DNA of 64,000 nucleotides, taken from positions 62,001 to 126,000 of the forward strand of contig JAHEYN010000002.1 of the NCBI GenBank assembly GCA_023251555.1, given 5' to 3'. A model generated the notes under the pieces. It saw only the letters and a list, made by a program, of their open reading frames with translations. It searched no databases and was not told the origin of the DNA. Positions 28,976 to 37,188 of the stretch are shown in pieces. The stretch comes from Bacteroidota bacterium (GTDB lineage: Bacteria > Bacteroidota > Bacteroidia > AKYH767-A > JAHEYN01). Positions within the stretch are counted from its first letter, which is position 1, and each line of letters opens with the position of its first letter. Made by a program: the position numbers and the translations under genes.

Positions 28976-29332
28976 TTAATTTTTCAACCCGCCGGCTTTT
29001 ATCCAGCAGTTTAACTTCCTTACAGAGCTGTCGGGGAGCGCAGGGCCGCCCATCGGCATATCTTTGCTGTCAACAGCTCTTGCTTTAAGCGACTTATTGT
29101 CTACTTTGGCTTTCAGTCCTTCGTAAGTGGTAAAGTCCCCGCTGCCGGGCCCCCCGGACACATGGCAGGAAACACAGGCCGAGTCTATGATGGGTTTAAT
29201 ATCGCCGGTGTAACTTACTGTCATGGAATCGCAATAATCCGGAGGCGCGGGAAGATCTCCCTTGTCACTGGTGCAGCCCGTAAGCCACAGGAGGAGCGGC
29301 AAGGCCGTAAAATAACGCTTTGCAATATACAC
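28976..29332 (-). CDS. Heme-binding (c-type CxxCH) lipoprotein
   Basis: From a GTG start at 29332 this is a 118-residue lipoprotein: signal peptide with lipobox LWLTGC (C20), one heme-c site SACVSCH (C53, C56, H57), and a candidate methionine ligand in DSKDMPMGGP, ending LNCWIKAGGLKN. This is typical of small periplasmic cytochrome c-like domains. An ATG at 29389 is possible but would place the first 19 residues inside the upstream gene and give an unusually long n-region; the GTG lies 10 bases after that gene's stop, with AAGGAG in between. Probably an electron carrier working with the cupredoxin encoded just upstream. Confidence 0.85.
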   Translation of the reverse strand: MYIAKRYFTALPLLLWLTGCTSDKGDLPAPPDYCDSMTVSYTGDIKPIIDSACVSCHVSGGPGSGDFTTYEGLKAKVDNKSLKARAVDSKDMPMGGPALPDSSVRKLNCWIKAGGLKN

Positions 29333-29342
29333 GGCCGTGTTC

Positions 29343-29945
29343 TTACTCCTTAATAAATTTGCAGATGCCTGACTGTTTTTCACCGGCAATTACCTCTGCA
29401 AAATAGATGCCCTTTTTTAAACCGGACAGGTTCACCATTGCCTGTCCTCCTGAGAGTGACTCCCTGTAAACCTCCTGCCCGAGAATATCATAAACAATAA
29501 ACCGGGAAGCTATGCCAGGGAAACTGAAGAAAACTTTGTCTTTGACAGGATCGGGAAATATTTTGAGAGTGCCGGCGGCAAAGGCTTTGGTATTACCTGT
29601 AGTTGTGGGCACATTTACAAACACTCTTCCCTTCATTCCGAAAGAAGCATGGGGTGAGCAAACATAGTAATATGTTCCTGCGGCGGCAGGAACCCATGTT
29701 CCTCCCCCCAGCGGGAAGGAAAAGCCCCCGTTTGAAGTGCTGCCGTTGGCGTTCCATGTGGCCTGGCTCACTTCTACGGCATTATGGCTGGCACTGAGGG
29801 AAAAAATAACGGTGTCACCGAGTGTGACCGAGATGCTGTCGGGCGAAAATGTAAACCCGGAATTTACAACGGTGTAAGTGGTGGCTAACACACATGTGGC
29901 GTGCAGGGTAAAACCCATTGCGGCATAGATGAGTAATTTTCTCAT
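29343..29945 (-). CDS. Cupredoxin (plastocyanin-like) with T9SS sorting domain
   Basis: A 200-residue secreted blue-copper protein. Signal peptide residues 1-22; cupredoxin domain ~23-115 with type 1 copper ligands H54 (SASHNAVEV), C96 and H99 (YYVCSPHASFGM) and M104; then a T9SS type A domain (TLKIFPDPVKDKVFF to GICKFIKE). Fusion of a single small cupredoxin to a T9SS signal suggests copper or electron handling at the outer surface. It is first in a minus-strand cluster with a c-type heme lipoprotein and YceI. Confidence 0.92.
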   Translation of the reverse strand: MRKLLIYAAMGFTLHATCVLATTYTVVNSGFTFSPDSISVTLGDTVIFSLSASHNAVEVSQATWNANGSTSNGGFSFPLGGGTWVPAAAGTYYYVCSPHASFGMKGRVFVNVPTTTGNTKAFAAGTLKIFPDPVKDKVFFSFPGIASRFIVYDILGQEVYRESLSGGQAMVNLSGLKKGIYFAEVIAGEKQSGICKFIKE

Positions 29946-30250
29946 GGGGGGATTTTTTGATTGTAAGCATCAAAGATACAGAATAAAAAAAAGTGCACGG
30001 AAATTTTCCCCGCCTGATAAATTGATATTAACCCCGGGCAAACCGCGGACCATCTTGTCCGCCGTAGCGGAGAAGGCGGAGTAAAAACCATAGCGCTTTG
30101 TTCCGGTGAGATAAGTGGCATATCCAGACAACATGTTTCCATGTGGTAATGACAAATATCATTTTTAAGGCAGGAGAGTGTGAATAAATTTATACATATT
30201 CAGTAGCTCAAATAGATATTGACCGAAAAGCAATTCAGCAGAAAGATAGA
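29946..30250. other. Intergenic region with one dispersed repeat
   Basis: No convincing gene here. It separates two divergently transcribed genes and contains dispersed-repeat copy B. The remaining sequence is AT-rich and may hold promoters for both flanking genes, but I see no clear TAnnTTTG box. Confidence 0.5.
30017..30085 (-). repeat. Dispersed ~70 bp hairpin repeat, copy B
   Basis: Inverted relative to copy A. On the minus strand it reads TTTACTCCGCCTTCTCCGC, TACGGCGGACAAGATGG, TCCGCGGTTTGCCCGGGG and TTAATATCAATTT. The hairpin arms TCCGCC and GGCGGA are intact. Confidence 0.8.
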
Positions 30251-30889
30251 ATGACAATTCCCAATTTTAGAATGACTGATGTGTGCCGGGGATTTGCCCG
30301 GATTAAGTTTATTGAATTTTGGGTTGCAGTAAGCCGGCAAAGAAAAGTATGGCAGCTATTGATTGCATTGATATTGTTTATTTCTCCCTGCAAATTATTT
30401 TCCCAGGATACGTGCAAATACAATAAAGCAGGATTTTCCTTTCAGGTTGGAACAGGAATGTTATATGGCGGAGGAGTGGGAGTGTTGTTTGAATATCAGG
30501 TCATTTTAAAGGAAAATATCTGGCTAACTCCCCTTGCCGGGTTGGGCTTTTCAATTGGGAGCTCATATCCTCCCGATACTGTCAATGCGGAAGGGCAATG
30601 GCTTAACTGTGCTGCCGGCTTCAATCTTGAATATGGGAAAAAACACAGGTTGATAGCAGGACCTCAATTGATAGGAGCCAATTACATTTCCGCTGAACGC
30701 CCGACTGAGTCTATCAAAAAAAGAATATTTTTTGGCTATTCTTGCATCATTGGGTACAAGAGAACGGGCTCATCAGGGATAATCTGGCAACTATATGCCG
30801 GCGTTGCACATATGCAGGACCCGCTTATGGATGATACGGGTAATTATTTTGAGCCGCATGTTGGGTTGGGAGTAGGTTATAAGTTCTGA
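30251..30889 (+). CDS. Putative outer-membrane beta-barrel protein
   Basis: A 212-residue protein of no recognised family. After a hydrophobic stretch (VWQLLIALILFISPC, SQ cleavage near residue 52) the rest shows alternating hydrophobic, Gly- and aromatic-rich strands (FSFQVGTGMLYGGGVGVLFEY, WLTPLAGLGFSIGS) and ends in GVGYKF, typical of eight-stranded outer-membrane barrels. The n-region before the signal peptide is unusually long; an internal ATG at 30272 only partly cures this, so the start is uncertain. It stands alone between divergent and convergent neighbours. Confidence 0.65.
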   Translation: MTIPNFRMTDVCRGFARIKFIEFWVAVSRQRKVWQLLIALILFISPCKLFSQDTCKYNKAGFSFQVGTGMLYGGGVGVLFEYQVILKENIWLTPLAGLGFSIGSSYPPDTVNAEGQWLNCAAGFNLEYGKKHRLIAGPQLIGANYISAERPTESIKKRIFFGYSCIIGYKRTGSSGIIWQLYAGVAHMQDPLMDDTGNYFEPHVGLGVGYKF

Positions 30890-30914
30890 ATGATCAAGAA
30901 AGGAGTAATTTTCC

Positions 30915-31310
30915 TCAGTGTTCCAGCAGGTCCTTGTCGTAATAATAATTTTTTGACTGCCCCATCATCTCATCCGATCCTTCCCGGTTCAGGATGATAA
31001 CACGGATACCGCTGTAGGGTTCTTTGTTTTTCATCGCCCTGAAAAATTTCCTCGCTATTCTGAGTCCGTCTTCGAGGTCAGTCTTGCTTTCTTTCAGTAC
31101 AGGGCTGTTCAGCAAAATCACTTCTCTTACGGTAATCTGCTTTCCGTTGTTTTCTTCTTCCACATCATGAATGCGGATCTCCTTCACTTTATAATCTTCC
31201 TTTATCTCGCTTTTGATCCTTGACTCCTCGGGCGAAAGACAGCCTTGAAAGAGCAGCGCGATACAAATGAAAAGCGGGAAATGAAGGGATCTTTTTATAT
31301 ACGATTGCAT
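30915..31310 (-). CDS. Small hypothetical lipoprotein
   Basis: A 131-residue predicted lipoprotein with signal peptide and lipobox LLFQGC (C24). The mature part is charged and begins SPEESRIKSEIKEDYKVKEIRI; no domain is recognised. It contains a KxFxRAMKNKEPYSGIRVIIL segment suggesting an alpha/beta fold. It is monocistronic on the minus strand, divergent from fbp. Confidence 0.65.
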   Translation of the reverse strand: MQSYIKRSLHFPLFICIALLFQGCLSPEESRIKSEIKEDYKVKEIRIHDVEEENNGKQITVREVILLNSPVLKESKTDLEDGLRIARKFFRAMKNKEPYSGIRVIILNREGSDEMMGQSKNYYYDKDLLEH

Positions 31311-31498
31311 TGTCTGTAACTGTTAAGATAAGTAAAGATAATAATAATCCGGGGGGCTTCCGGATGAGGTGTAAGGCAAATTTTCCGGCAATAAAGTGAG
31401 ATTCGTGTTAGATTTTATGAGGGGAAGTTGTGTTGTGCATCCTTCCGGATAAGTTTTTTTACGATATTTGTATAGGTACTCATTATAACCTGCATATC

Positions 31499-32527
31499 AT
31501 GAATATTCCCCGTAAGCACATTACAACACTCGGGCAGTTCATCATTGAACGCCAGGCAGAATTTCCCTATGCGAAGGGTGAATTGTCACGCCTTCTCAGG
31601 GATATCGGTATCGCTTCAAAAGTGGTGAACAGGGAGGTAAACAAGGCGGGACTGGTGGACATTCTCGGGGATGCAGGGTCGGTGAACGTGCAGGGAGAAA
31701 GTGTGAAGAAACTGGATGTATTTGCCAACGAGCAGTTTATAGCTGCTCTTTCATCAGGCGGGGAATGCTGTGCTATTGCTTCGGAAGAGAACGAGGAAAT
31801 TATTCCCATTCAGAACAAGGTATCGGGGGATGCCAAATATATTGTTGCCATTGATCCTCTTGACGGCTCATCCAACATTGACGTGAATGTATCCATAGGA
31901 ACGATTTTCTCTATCTATCGCAGAAAGTCAGGGTCAGGCCCCGGGAGAGAAGAGGATTTTTTCCAGGAGGGTACTCAGCAGGTAGCTGCCGGGTACGTTA
32001 CCTACGGATCCTCTACCATGCTTGTCTATACTACAGGCCACGGGGTGAATGGCTTTACCCTTGATCCTTCCATCGGCGAATTCTGCCTTTCTCACCAGGC
32101 GATGCAGATTCCCAAACATGGTAAAATATATTCCATCAACGAAGGCAACTACAGCCGGTTCCCTGAAGGGGTGAAGAAATTTGTCCGCTATTGCCAGGAG
32201 GAAGAGACCTCTTCCGGCAGACCGTTTTCTTCGCGTTATATCGGCTCTCTCGTAGCCGACTTTCACCGGAACCTTATCAAAGGCGGTATTTTTATTTATC
32301 CCCCCACCGCTAAAACTCCCCGCGGAAAACTCCGCCTGCTTTATGAATGCAACCCTCTTGCATTTATCGCTGAACAGGCCGGGGGAAAAGCTTCAGACGG
32401 TTCAAAGAGAATTTTATCTCTCCACCCTGCGGCTCTTCATGAGCGGACTCCTCTTTTCATAGGCTCGGAAGAACTTGTGAAAAAGGCGGAAGAATGTATG
32501 CAGAAATATTCACCCGTGGCAGTTTAA
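31499..32527 (+). CDS. fbp: Class 1 fructose-1,6-bisphosphatase
   Basis: A 342-residue gluconeogenic enzyme. Metal and substrate motifs are present: ASEENEE near residue 100, [22 protein letters not shown], and the C-terminal [21 protein letters not shown]. The start at 31499 ([19 protein letters not shown]) is chosen; the family begins just before TLxxFI. Cytoplasmic hydrolysis of FBP to F6P. A partial -7-like sequence (GATATTTG) lies ~30 bases upstream but lacks the leading T. mfd follows 22 bases after the stop, so the two may share a transcript. Confidence 0.96.
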   Translation: MNIPRKHITTLGQFIIERQAEFPYAKGELSRLLRDIGIASKVVNREVNKAGLVDILGDAGSVNVQGESVKKLDVFANEQFIAALSSGGECCAIASEENEEIIPIQNKVSGDAKYIVAIDPLDGSSNIDVNVSIGTIFSIYRRKSGSGPGREEDFFQEGTQQVAAGYVTYGSSTMLVYTTGHGVNGFTLDPSIGEFCLSHQAMQIPKHGKIYSINEGNYSRFPEGVKKFVRYCQEEETSSGRPFSSRYIGSLVADFHRNLIKGGIFIYPPTAKTPRGKLRLLYECNPLAFIAEQAGGKASDGSKRILSLHPAALHERTPLFIGSEELVKKAEECMQKYSPVAV

Positions 32528-32549
32528 CAACAGGTCTTTCCTGGCAGAG

Positions 32550-35500
32550 ATGAGGGGTCAAATGAAACATCCGGATGAACTGAAAGCGCTTTACTGCCTG
32601 CATCCGAACCATTCTCAGCTTGTTGATGCGCTGGCGGATAAAGAGGTACAGCGCATACGGCTTGAAGGGCTTGCCGGATCGGCTGCAGCCTTCATCGCTG
32701 CCGCAATACCCTGCGACCGCCCTCACCTGTTTGTTCTTCCTGAAAGAGAAAGCGCGTTGTATTTCCTGAATGATCTGGAAAACCTGGTCGGAGAAAAAAA
32801 CGTGCTGTTCTTTCCTGCCTCCTATAAGAAAAAATACAACACTGAAACGATTGATAATCCAAGTGTCCTGCTCAGGGCTGAGGTGCTGAACAGTTTCCGG
32901 GAGAGTGAACGCAATGCAGCAGGCATGATAGTCGTGACATGGCCGGAGGCGCTGTTTGAAAAGGTTGTGACAAAACAAAACCTCGTTCAGAACACCATGG
33001 AAATTCATGCGGGAGAAAAACTCTCCATGGATTTTGTTACGGCATTTCTTGACAGCTACGACTTTGAGCGCACTGACTTTGTTGCGGAACCGGGACAGTA
33101 TGCCGTCCGCGGGGGTATCATTGATGTGTTTTCCTTTGCCCATGAGATTCCCTGCAGGTTCGAATTTTCGGGCGAAAAGGTATCATCCGTCCGCTCATTC
33201 CATCCCGTAAGCCAGCTTTCTGTGGCCGAACTTAATGAAGCGGTTATCATACCTAATATCCAGACATACCTGGTGAAGGAAAACAGGGAGTCATTCTTTG
33301 CTTTTATTCCGCAGCATACAGCAGTGTGGATTAATAACGCCCGGCAGTTATTTGCATCAGCAGTCCCGGAAAATCTTCTCTTTGAACAACCACAGGATGT
33401 TCAGCTGCACATGGACAAATTCACCGTTCTTGAAACAGGCTCCCGCTCATATTATACGCCATCGCTTACACTCAGGTACTCAACAGAGCTACAGCCTTCT
33501 TTTAATAAAAATTTTAAACTGCTGAGAACTCATCTCGAAGATAACGCTGCAAAAGGAATTCATAATATCATATTCGCGGGAACCGCCCGGCAGTCGGAGA
33601 GGCTGTATGCTATTTTTGAAGACCTTGCCGCAGCAAGCCATGCGCAGCAAATTCCCTTTACAACAAGGGTTTTACAGGTTCACGAGGGCTTTATTGACAA
33701 TGACCTGAAAACCGCATGCTATACCGATCACCAGATCTTTGGAAGGTACCACCGTTTCCGTCTCAGGCAGCGTTATACCAAAAATGAGATGATGACACTG
33801 AAGGAGATTACTGCGCTCAGGCCCGGGGATTTTATCACGCATATCGATCATGGCATCGGGAAGTTTGCGGGACTGGAAAAGATAGAGGTGAACGGGAAGC
33901 CGCAGGAAGCCATCAGGCTCGTATACAGGGATAATGATATTCTTTATGTCAGCATTCATTCCCTTCACCGCATAACAAAATACAGCGGAAAGGACGGGAC
34001 AACACCTTCGCTCCACAAGCTTGGCTCCTCCGCATGGAGCACCCTCAAGCAGAAAACGAAAAAAAAGGTAAAGGATATCGCCAAAGACCTTATAGCCCTT
34101 TACGCGAAAAGACGCATGCAGAAAGGATTTGCATTCTCCCCCGATTCTTACCTGCAGCATGAACTGGAAGCCTCCTTCATTTACGAAGACACGCCCGACC
34201 AGCTCAAAGCCACAAGAGATGTGAAAAAAGACATGGAAAAACCGTATCCCATGGACAGGCTTATATGCGGGGATGTGGGGTTCGGAAAAACAGAAGTTGC
34301 CATGAGGGCTGCATTCAAAGCCGTTGCCGACGGCCGGCAGGCTGCTGTGCTTGTTCCCACTACCATTCTTGCGCTTCAGCATTATGAAACTTTCCGCGAA
34401 CGGCTCCGGGATTTCCCCTGCAGGGTGGAATATATTAATCGTTTCAGAAGTGCTTCCAAACAGAATGAAATTCTCCGGGAAACAGCAGCGGGCAGGGTGG
34501 ACATTCTTATCGGCACACATCGCCTTCTCGGGAAAGATGTAAAATTTAAAGACCTCGGCCTTCTTGTGATAGACGAAGAGCAAAAATTCGGCGTGGCGGC
34601 AAAAGAAAAACTGAAAGCCCTGAAACTTAATGTGGATACACTTACACTCACTGCCACTCCTATCCCGCGCACCCTGCAGTTTTCGCTCATGGGGGCGAGG
34701 GACCTTTCCATCATTAATACGCCGCCCCTCAACCGTTACCCGGTCCTGACCGAACTGCACCCGTTTAATGAAGATATTATTGCCGAGGCTGTGCGGTATG
34801 AAATGGAAAGGGGAGGCCAGGTGTTTTTCGTTCACAACCGCATCCAGGATATTCATGAAGTGGCTGCACTGCTGGAACGACTCTGCCCCGGTGCGAGAAT
34901 TGCGGCAGGGCACGGGCAGATGGACGGAAGGCAGCTGGAAGATACCATGCTCGGTTTTATTACGGGAGATTATGACATCCTCGTTTCAACGTCTATTATT
35001 GAATCAGGACTTGATATCCCCAATGTCAATACCATCATTATAAATCAGGCGCAGAATTTCGGCCTGAGCGACCTGCACCAGCTCCGCGGAAGGGTGGGCC
35101 GGTCAAATAAAAAAGCTTTCTGCTACCTGCTGGCTCCCCCGGCTGAATTGCTGACCCCTGAGGCAAAGCAGCGGCTTAAGGCTATAGAAGATTTCTCTGA
35201 CCTTGGCAGCGGCTTCAATATTTCCATGCGCGACCTTGACATCAGGGGTGCCGGTAATATGCTCGGGGGAGAACAGAGCGGGTTTATTGCAGAGATAGGT
35301 TTTGAAATGTATCATAAGATTCTTGACGAAGCTGTTCAGGAGCTGAAAGAAACAGAATTCAGGGAAATATTTTCTTCGCCGGGCGGAGACCCGGGGGAGA
35401 ATACGCCCCGGGAGTTTGTGAAAGAATGCCAGATAGATACGGACCTTGAAGTGCTGATCCCCGATTACTATGTCGGGAATATCACCGAGCGACTCCATCT

Positions 35501-35918
35501 CTATAAAGAGCTGGATAGCCTGGAAGAGGAGCAGGCCCTGCTGCAGTTTGTGGATCGCCTCACAGATCGATTCGGAACACCGCCCACCCCCGTGACGGAG
35601 CTTGTTAACGCAGTTGGGCTCCGCCGTTCCGCGCGGAAACTGGGGTTTGAGAAAGTGGTACTGAAGAAAAATAAAATGGTGGCGTATTTCATCAGCGATC
35701 CTGCATCGGAGTTTTATAAATCAGATCTTTTCGGGGCGATCCTCGGGTTTGTCCAGAATGAATTCAAGGGTATGGGGTTAAAAGAAGAAAAAGGAAAACT
35801 GATGCTTGTCTTTGAGAATGTAAGCGGGATACAGCCGGCAGCCGCCCTGCTTGGGCGGATCAGCTCATCCGCATTGCCTCGGCAGGAGCCATACGGGATG
35901 CTGAGTAAGCAGGAATGA
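32550..35918 (+). CDS. mfd: Transcription-repair coupling factor
   Basis: A 1122-residue Mfd. Visible in order: UvrB-like N-terminal region (~20-260), RNA-polymerase-interacting CarD-like domain (~395-490; ALRPGDFITHIDHGIGKFAGL), superfamily 2 helicase motor with Walker A ICGDVGFGKTEVAM (~570) and DEEQ box LLVIDEEQKFGV, motif TLTATPIPRTLQFS, helicase C-terminal part with QLRGRVGRSNKKAFCYLL, and the TRCF C-terminal domain (~950-1090). It displaces stalled RNA polymerase and recruits UvrA. Its last 59 bases overlap the 3' end of the convergent ABC permease gene. Confidence 0.97.
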   Translation: MRGQMKHPDELKALYCLHPNHSQLVDALADKEVQRIRLEGLAGSAAAFIAAAIPCDRPHLFVLPERESALYFLNDLENLVGEKNVLFFPASYKKKYNTETIDNPSVLLRAEVLNSFRESERNAAGMIVVTWPEALFEKVVTKQNLVQNTMEIHAGEKLSMDFVTAFLDSYDFERTDFVAEPGQYAVRGGIIDVFSFAHEIPCRFEFSGEKVSSVRSFHPVSQLSVAELNEAVIIPNIQTYLVKENRESFFAFIPQHTAVWINNARQLFASAVPENLLFEQPQDVQLHMDKFTVLETGSRSYYTPSLTLRYSTELQPSFNKNFKLLRTHLEDNAAKGIHNIIFAGTARQSERLYAIFEDLAAASHAQQIPFTTRVLQVHEGFIDNDLKTACYTDHQIFGRYHRFRLRQRYTKNEMMTLKEITALRPGDFITHIDHGIGKFAGLEKIEVNGKPQEAIRLVYRDNDILYVSIHSLHRITKYSGKDGTTPSLHKLGSSAWSTLKQKTKKKVKDIAKDLIALYAKRRMQKGFAFSPDSYLQHELEASFIYEDTPDQLKATRDVKKDMEKPYPMDRLICGDVGFGKTEVAMRAAFKAVADGRQAAVLVPTTILALQHYETFRERLRDFPCRVEYINRFRSASKQNEILRETAAGRVDILIGTHRLLGKDVKFKDLGLLVIDEEQKFGVAAKEKLKALKLNVDTLTLTATPIPRTLQFSLMGARDLSIINTPPLNRYPVLTELHPFNEDIIAEAVRYEMERGGQVFFVHNRIQDIHEVAALLERLCPGARIAAGHGQMDGRQLEDTMLGFITGDYDILVSTSIIESGLDIPNVNTIIINQAQNFGLSDLHQLRGRVGRSNKKAFCYLLAPPAELLTPEAKQRLKAIEDFSDLGSGFNISMRDLDIRGAGNMLGGEQSGFIAEIGFEMYHKILDEAVQELKETEFREIFSSPGGDPGENTPREFVKECQIDTDLEVLIPDYYVGNITERLHLYKELDSLEEEQALLQFVDRLTDRFGTPPTPVTELVNAVGLRRSARKLGFEKVVLKKNKMVAYFISDPASEFYKSDLFGAILGFVQNEFKGMGLKEEKGKLMLVFENVSGIQPAAALLGRISSSALPRQEPYGMLSKQE

Positions 35919-37113
35919 GCCCGGCAGAAAGTCCTACCGCCGCCGATACCTCCAGTCCCAGCAGTATGTTGGAGAATGACAGCACTACCGGGAACCCTAA
36001 TGTAACATTGACAGCCAGCACCCCGCCGAATATAAGAAGCAGCCCCACTGCCCCTCCTATCATGGAAAGAATGACTGACTCCGAAAGAAATTCGAGCAGG
36101 ATAAAATAGTTTTTCGCCCCCAGCGCTTTCTGGATGCCGATAACAGGAGTGCGTTCCCTGGCCGATACAAACATGATGTTTGCCACCCCGAACCCGCCTA
36201 CAAGTATTGCGAATCCCCCTATGATCCACCCGGTGAGCTTGATGGTTTTGAACAGGCTGTTGAGCGCGGAGGCCAGCATTTTCGCCTCGTTCAGGCTGAA
36301 AGTGTTCTCCTCCGAAGGGCGAATCCTCCGCAGAGAGCGCATCAGCCCCATGAGTTCGTCTTTAAGCTGTTCATTGCTGATGCCGGGCATGCCTTTTACA
36401 ATTATTTCCGGCTCGAAACGCCTGCCCCGTATATCCACGATATGACGTATGTAGTTCACAGGCAATATGACAGTGTTGTCTAAATTGCCCAGTTCAATGA
36501 TGCTCTTGCCCTCTCGCTTTAATACGCCCGCAATGCGGAATTTGCTGCCCCGTATGGTAATGATCCTGTCAATCGGATCTTCCTTCCCGAAGAGAGCCCC
36601 GGCAATGTCTGCCCCCACAATGGCAGTACCCTTCCCTTCTCTCAGCTCCAATGCCGATAAATAACGCCCGCGTGAAAGTTCTAATGTTTTGATTTTTTCA
36701 AAATCTTCAGAAATCCCGTAAACGGAAATATTTTCCAGGCTGCTGTTCAGGTATTTTACCATCATGTTCCTGATAGTGATACGGAATGTGACCGCTTCGG
36801 CAATGACACACTTCTCACGCAGATGGTCCATCTCCTGATAGGAAGGCCGGGGATTGTTGGCATACTTCCACCATGGATAATCGTCTTCAAAAATCCATGG
36901 CCATTTTTGTATATAGATGACATTGTCGCCCAGGGAGCGGATGCTCTTCCTGATATTTGCTTCGAGTGAATCAACAACAGTGAACACAGAAATAATGGAA
37001 AAAATACCTATGGTGATTCCCAGCAGGGATAAGATTGTCCGGAGCCTGTTTGTTTTCAGGGCATGTAAAGCAAACAAACTGCTTTCATGTATTATTTTCA
37101 GGAGGATGCGCAT
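35860..37113 (-). CDS. MacB/FtsX-type ABC transporter permease
   Basis: A 417-residue permease. One N-terminal transmembrane helix (residues ~18-42; LRTILSLLGITIGIFSIISV), a large periplasmic MacB-like domain (~43-285), then three C-terminal helices (IIGGFAILVGGFGVANIM, FLSESVILSMIGGAVGLLLI, SAAVGLSAGLIPAYSASRMAP). LGITIGIF and the C-terminal P-x-x-A-x-R-x-x-P-x-E-A-x-R signature are typical of lipoprotein or antimicrobial-peptide exporters. No ATPase or adaptor is adjacent, so the partner is encoded elsewhere. The start at 37113 (MRILLKIIHESSLFAL) is preferred. It overlaps mfd tail to tail by 59 bases. Confidence 0.92.
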   Translation of the reverse strand: MRILLKIIHESSLFALHALKTNRLRTILSLLGITIGIFSIISVFTVVDSLEANIRKSIRSLGDNVIYIQKWPWIFEDDYPWWKYANNPRPSYQEMDHLREKCVIAEAVTFRITIRNMMVKYLNSSLENISVYGISEDFEKIKTLELSRGRYLSALELREGKGTAIVGADIAGALFGKEDPIDRIITIRGSKFRIAGVLKREGKSIIELGNLDNTVILPVNYIRHIVDIRGRRFEPEIIVKGMPGISNEQLKDELMGLMRSLRRIRPSEENTFSLNEAKMLASALNSLFKTIKLTGWIIGGFAILVGGFGVANIMFVSARERTPVIGIQKALGAKNYFILLEFLSESVILSMIGGAVGLLLIFGGVLAVNVTLGFPVVLSFSNILLGLEVSAAVGLSAGLIPAYSASRMAPAEAMRMS

Positions 37114-37140
37114 TGGATTTTGCGGGATGGATCCAAATAA

Positions 37141-37167
37141 CAAAGGCTGCCGTGGGGGCAGCCTTTG
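37141..37167 (-). terminator. Hairpin terminator downstream of the T9SS sialidase-like gene
   Basis: An 11-bp perfect stem (CAAAGGCTGCC / GGCAGCCTTTG) with a 5-nt loop lies 22 bases after the stop of the minus-strand gene ending at 37189. On the minus strand it is followed by TTATTTGG, a weak T-tract. Confidence 0.7.
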
Positions 37168-37188
37168 CATCTGTTTGTGCAAAACTTG

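Noticed and set aside
31463-31475. GATATTTG as fbp promoter
   Set aside because: The leading T of TAnnTTTG is missing and no -33 box is found, so it was not listed as a promoter.
33672-34913. 413-codon minus-strand frame inside mfd
   Set aside because: It is antisense to the conserved helicase domain of mfd and has no recognisable motifs.
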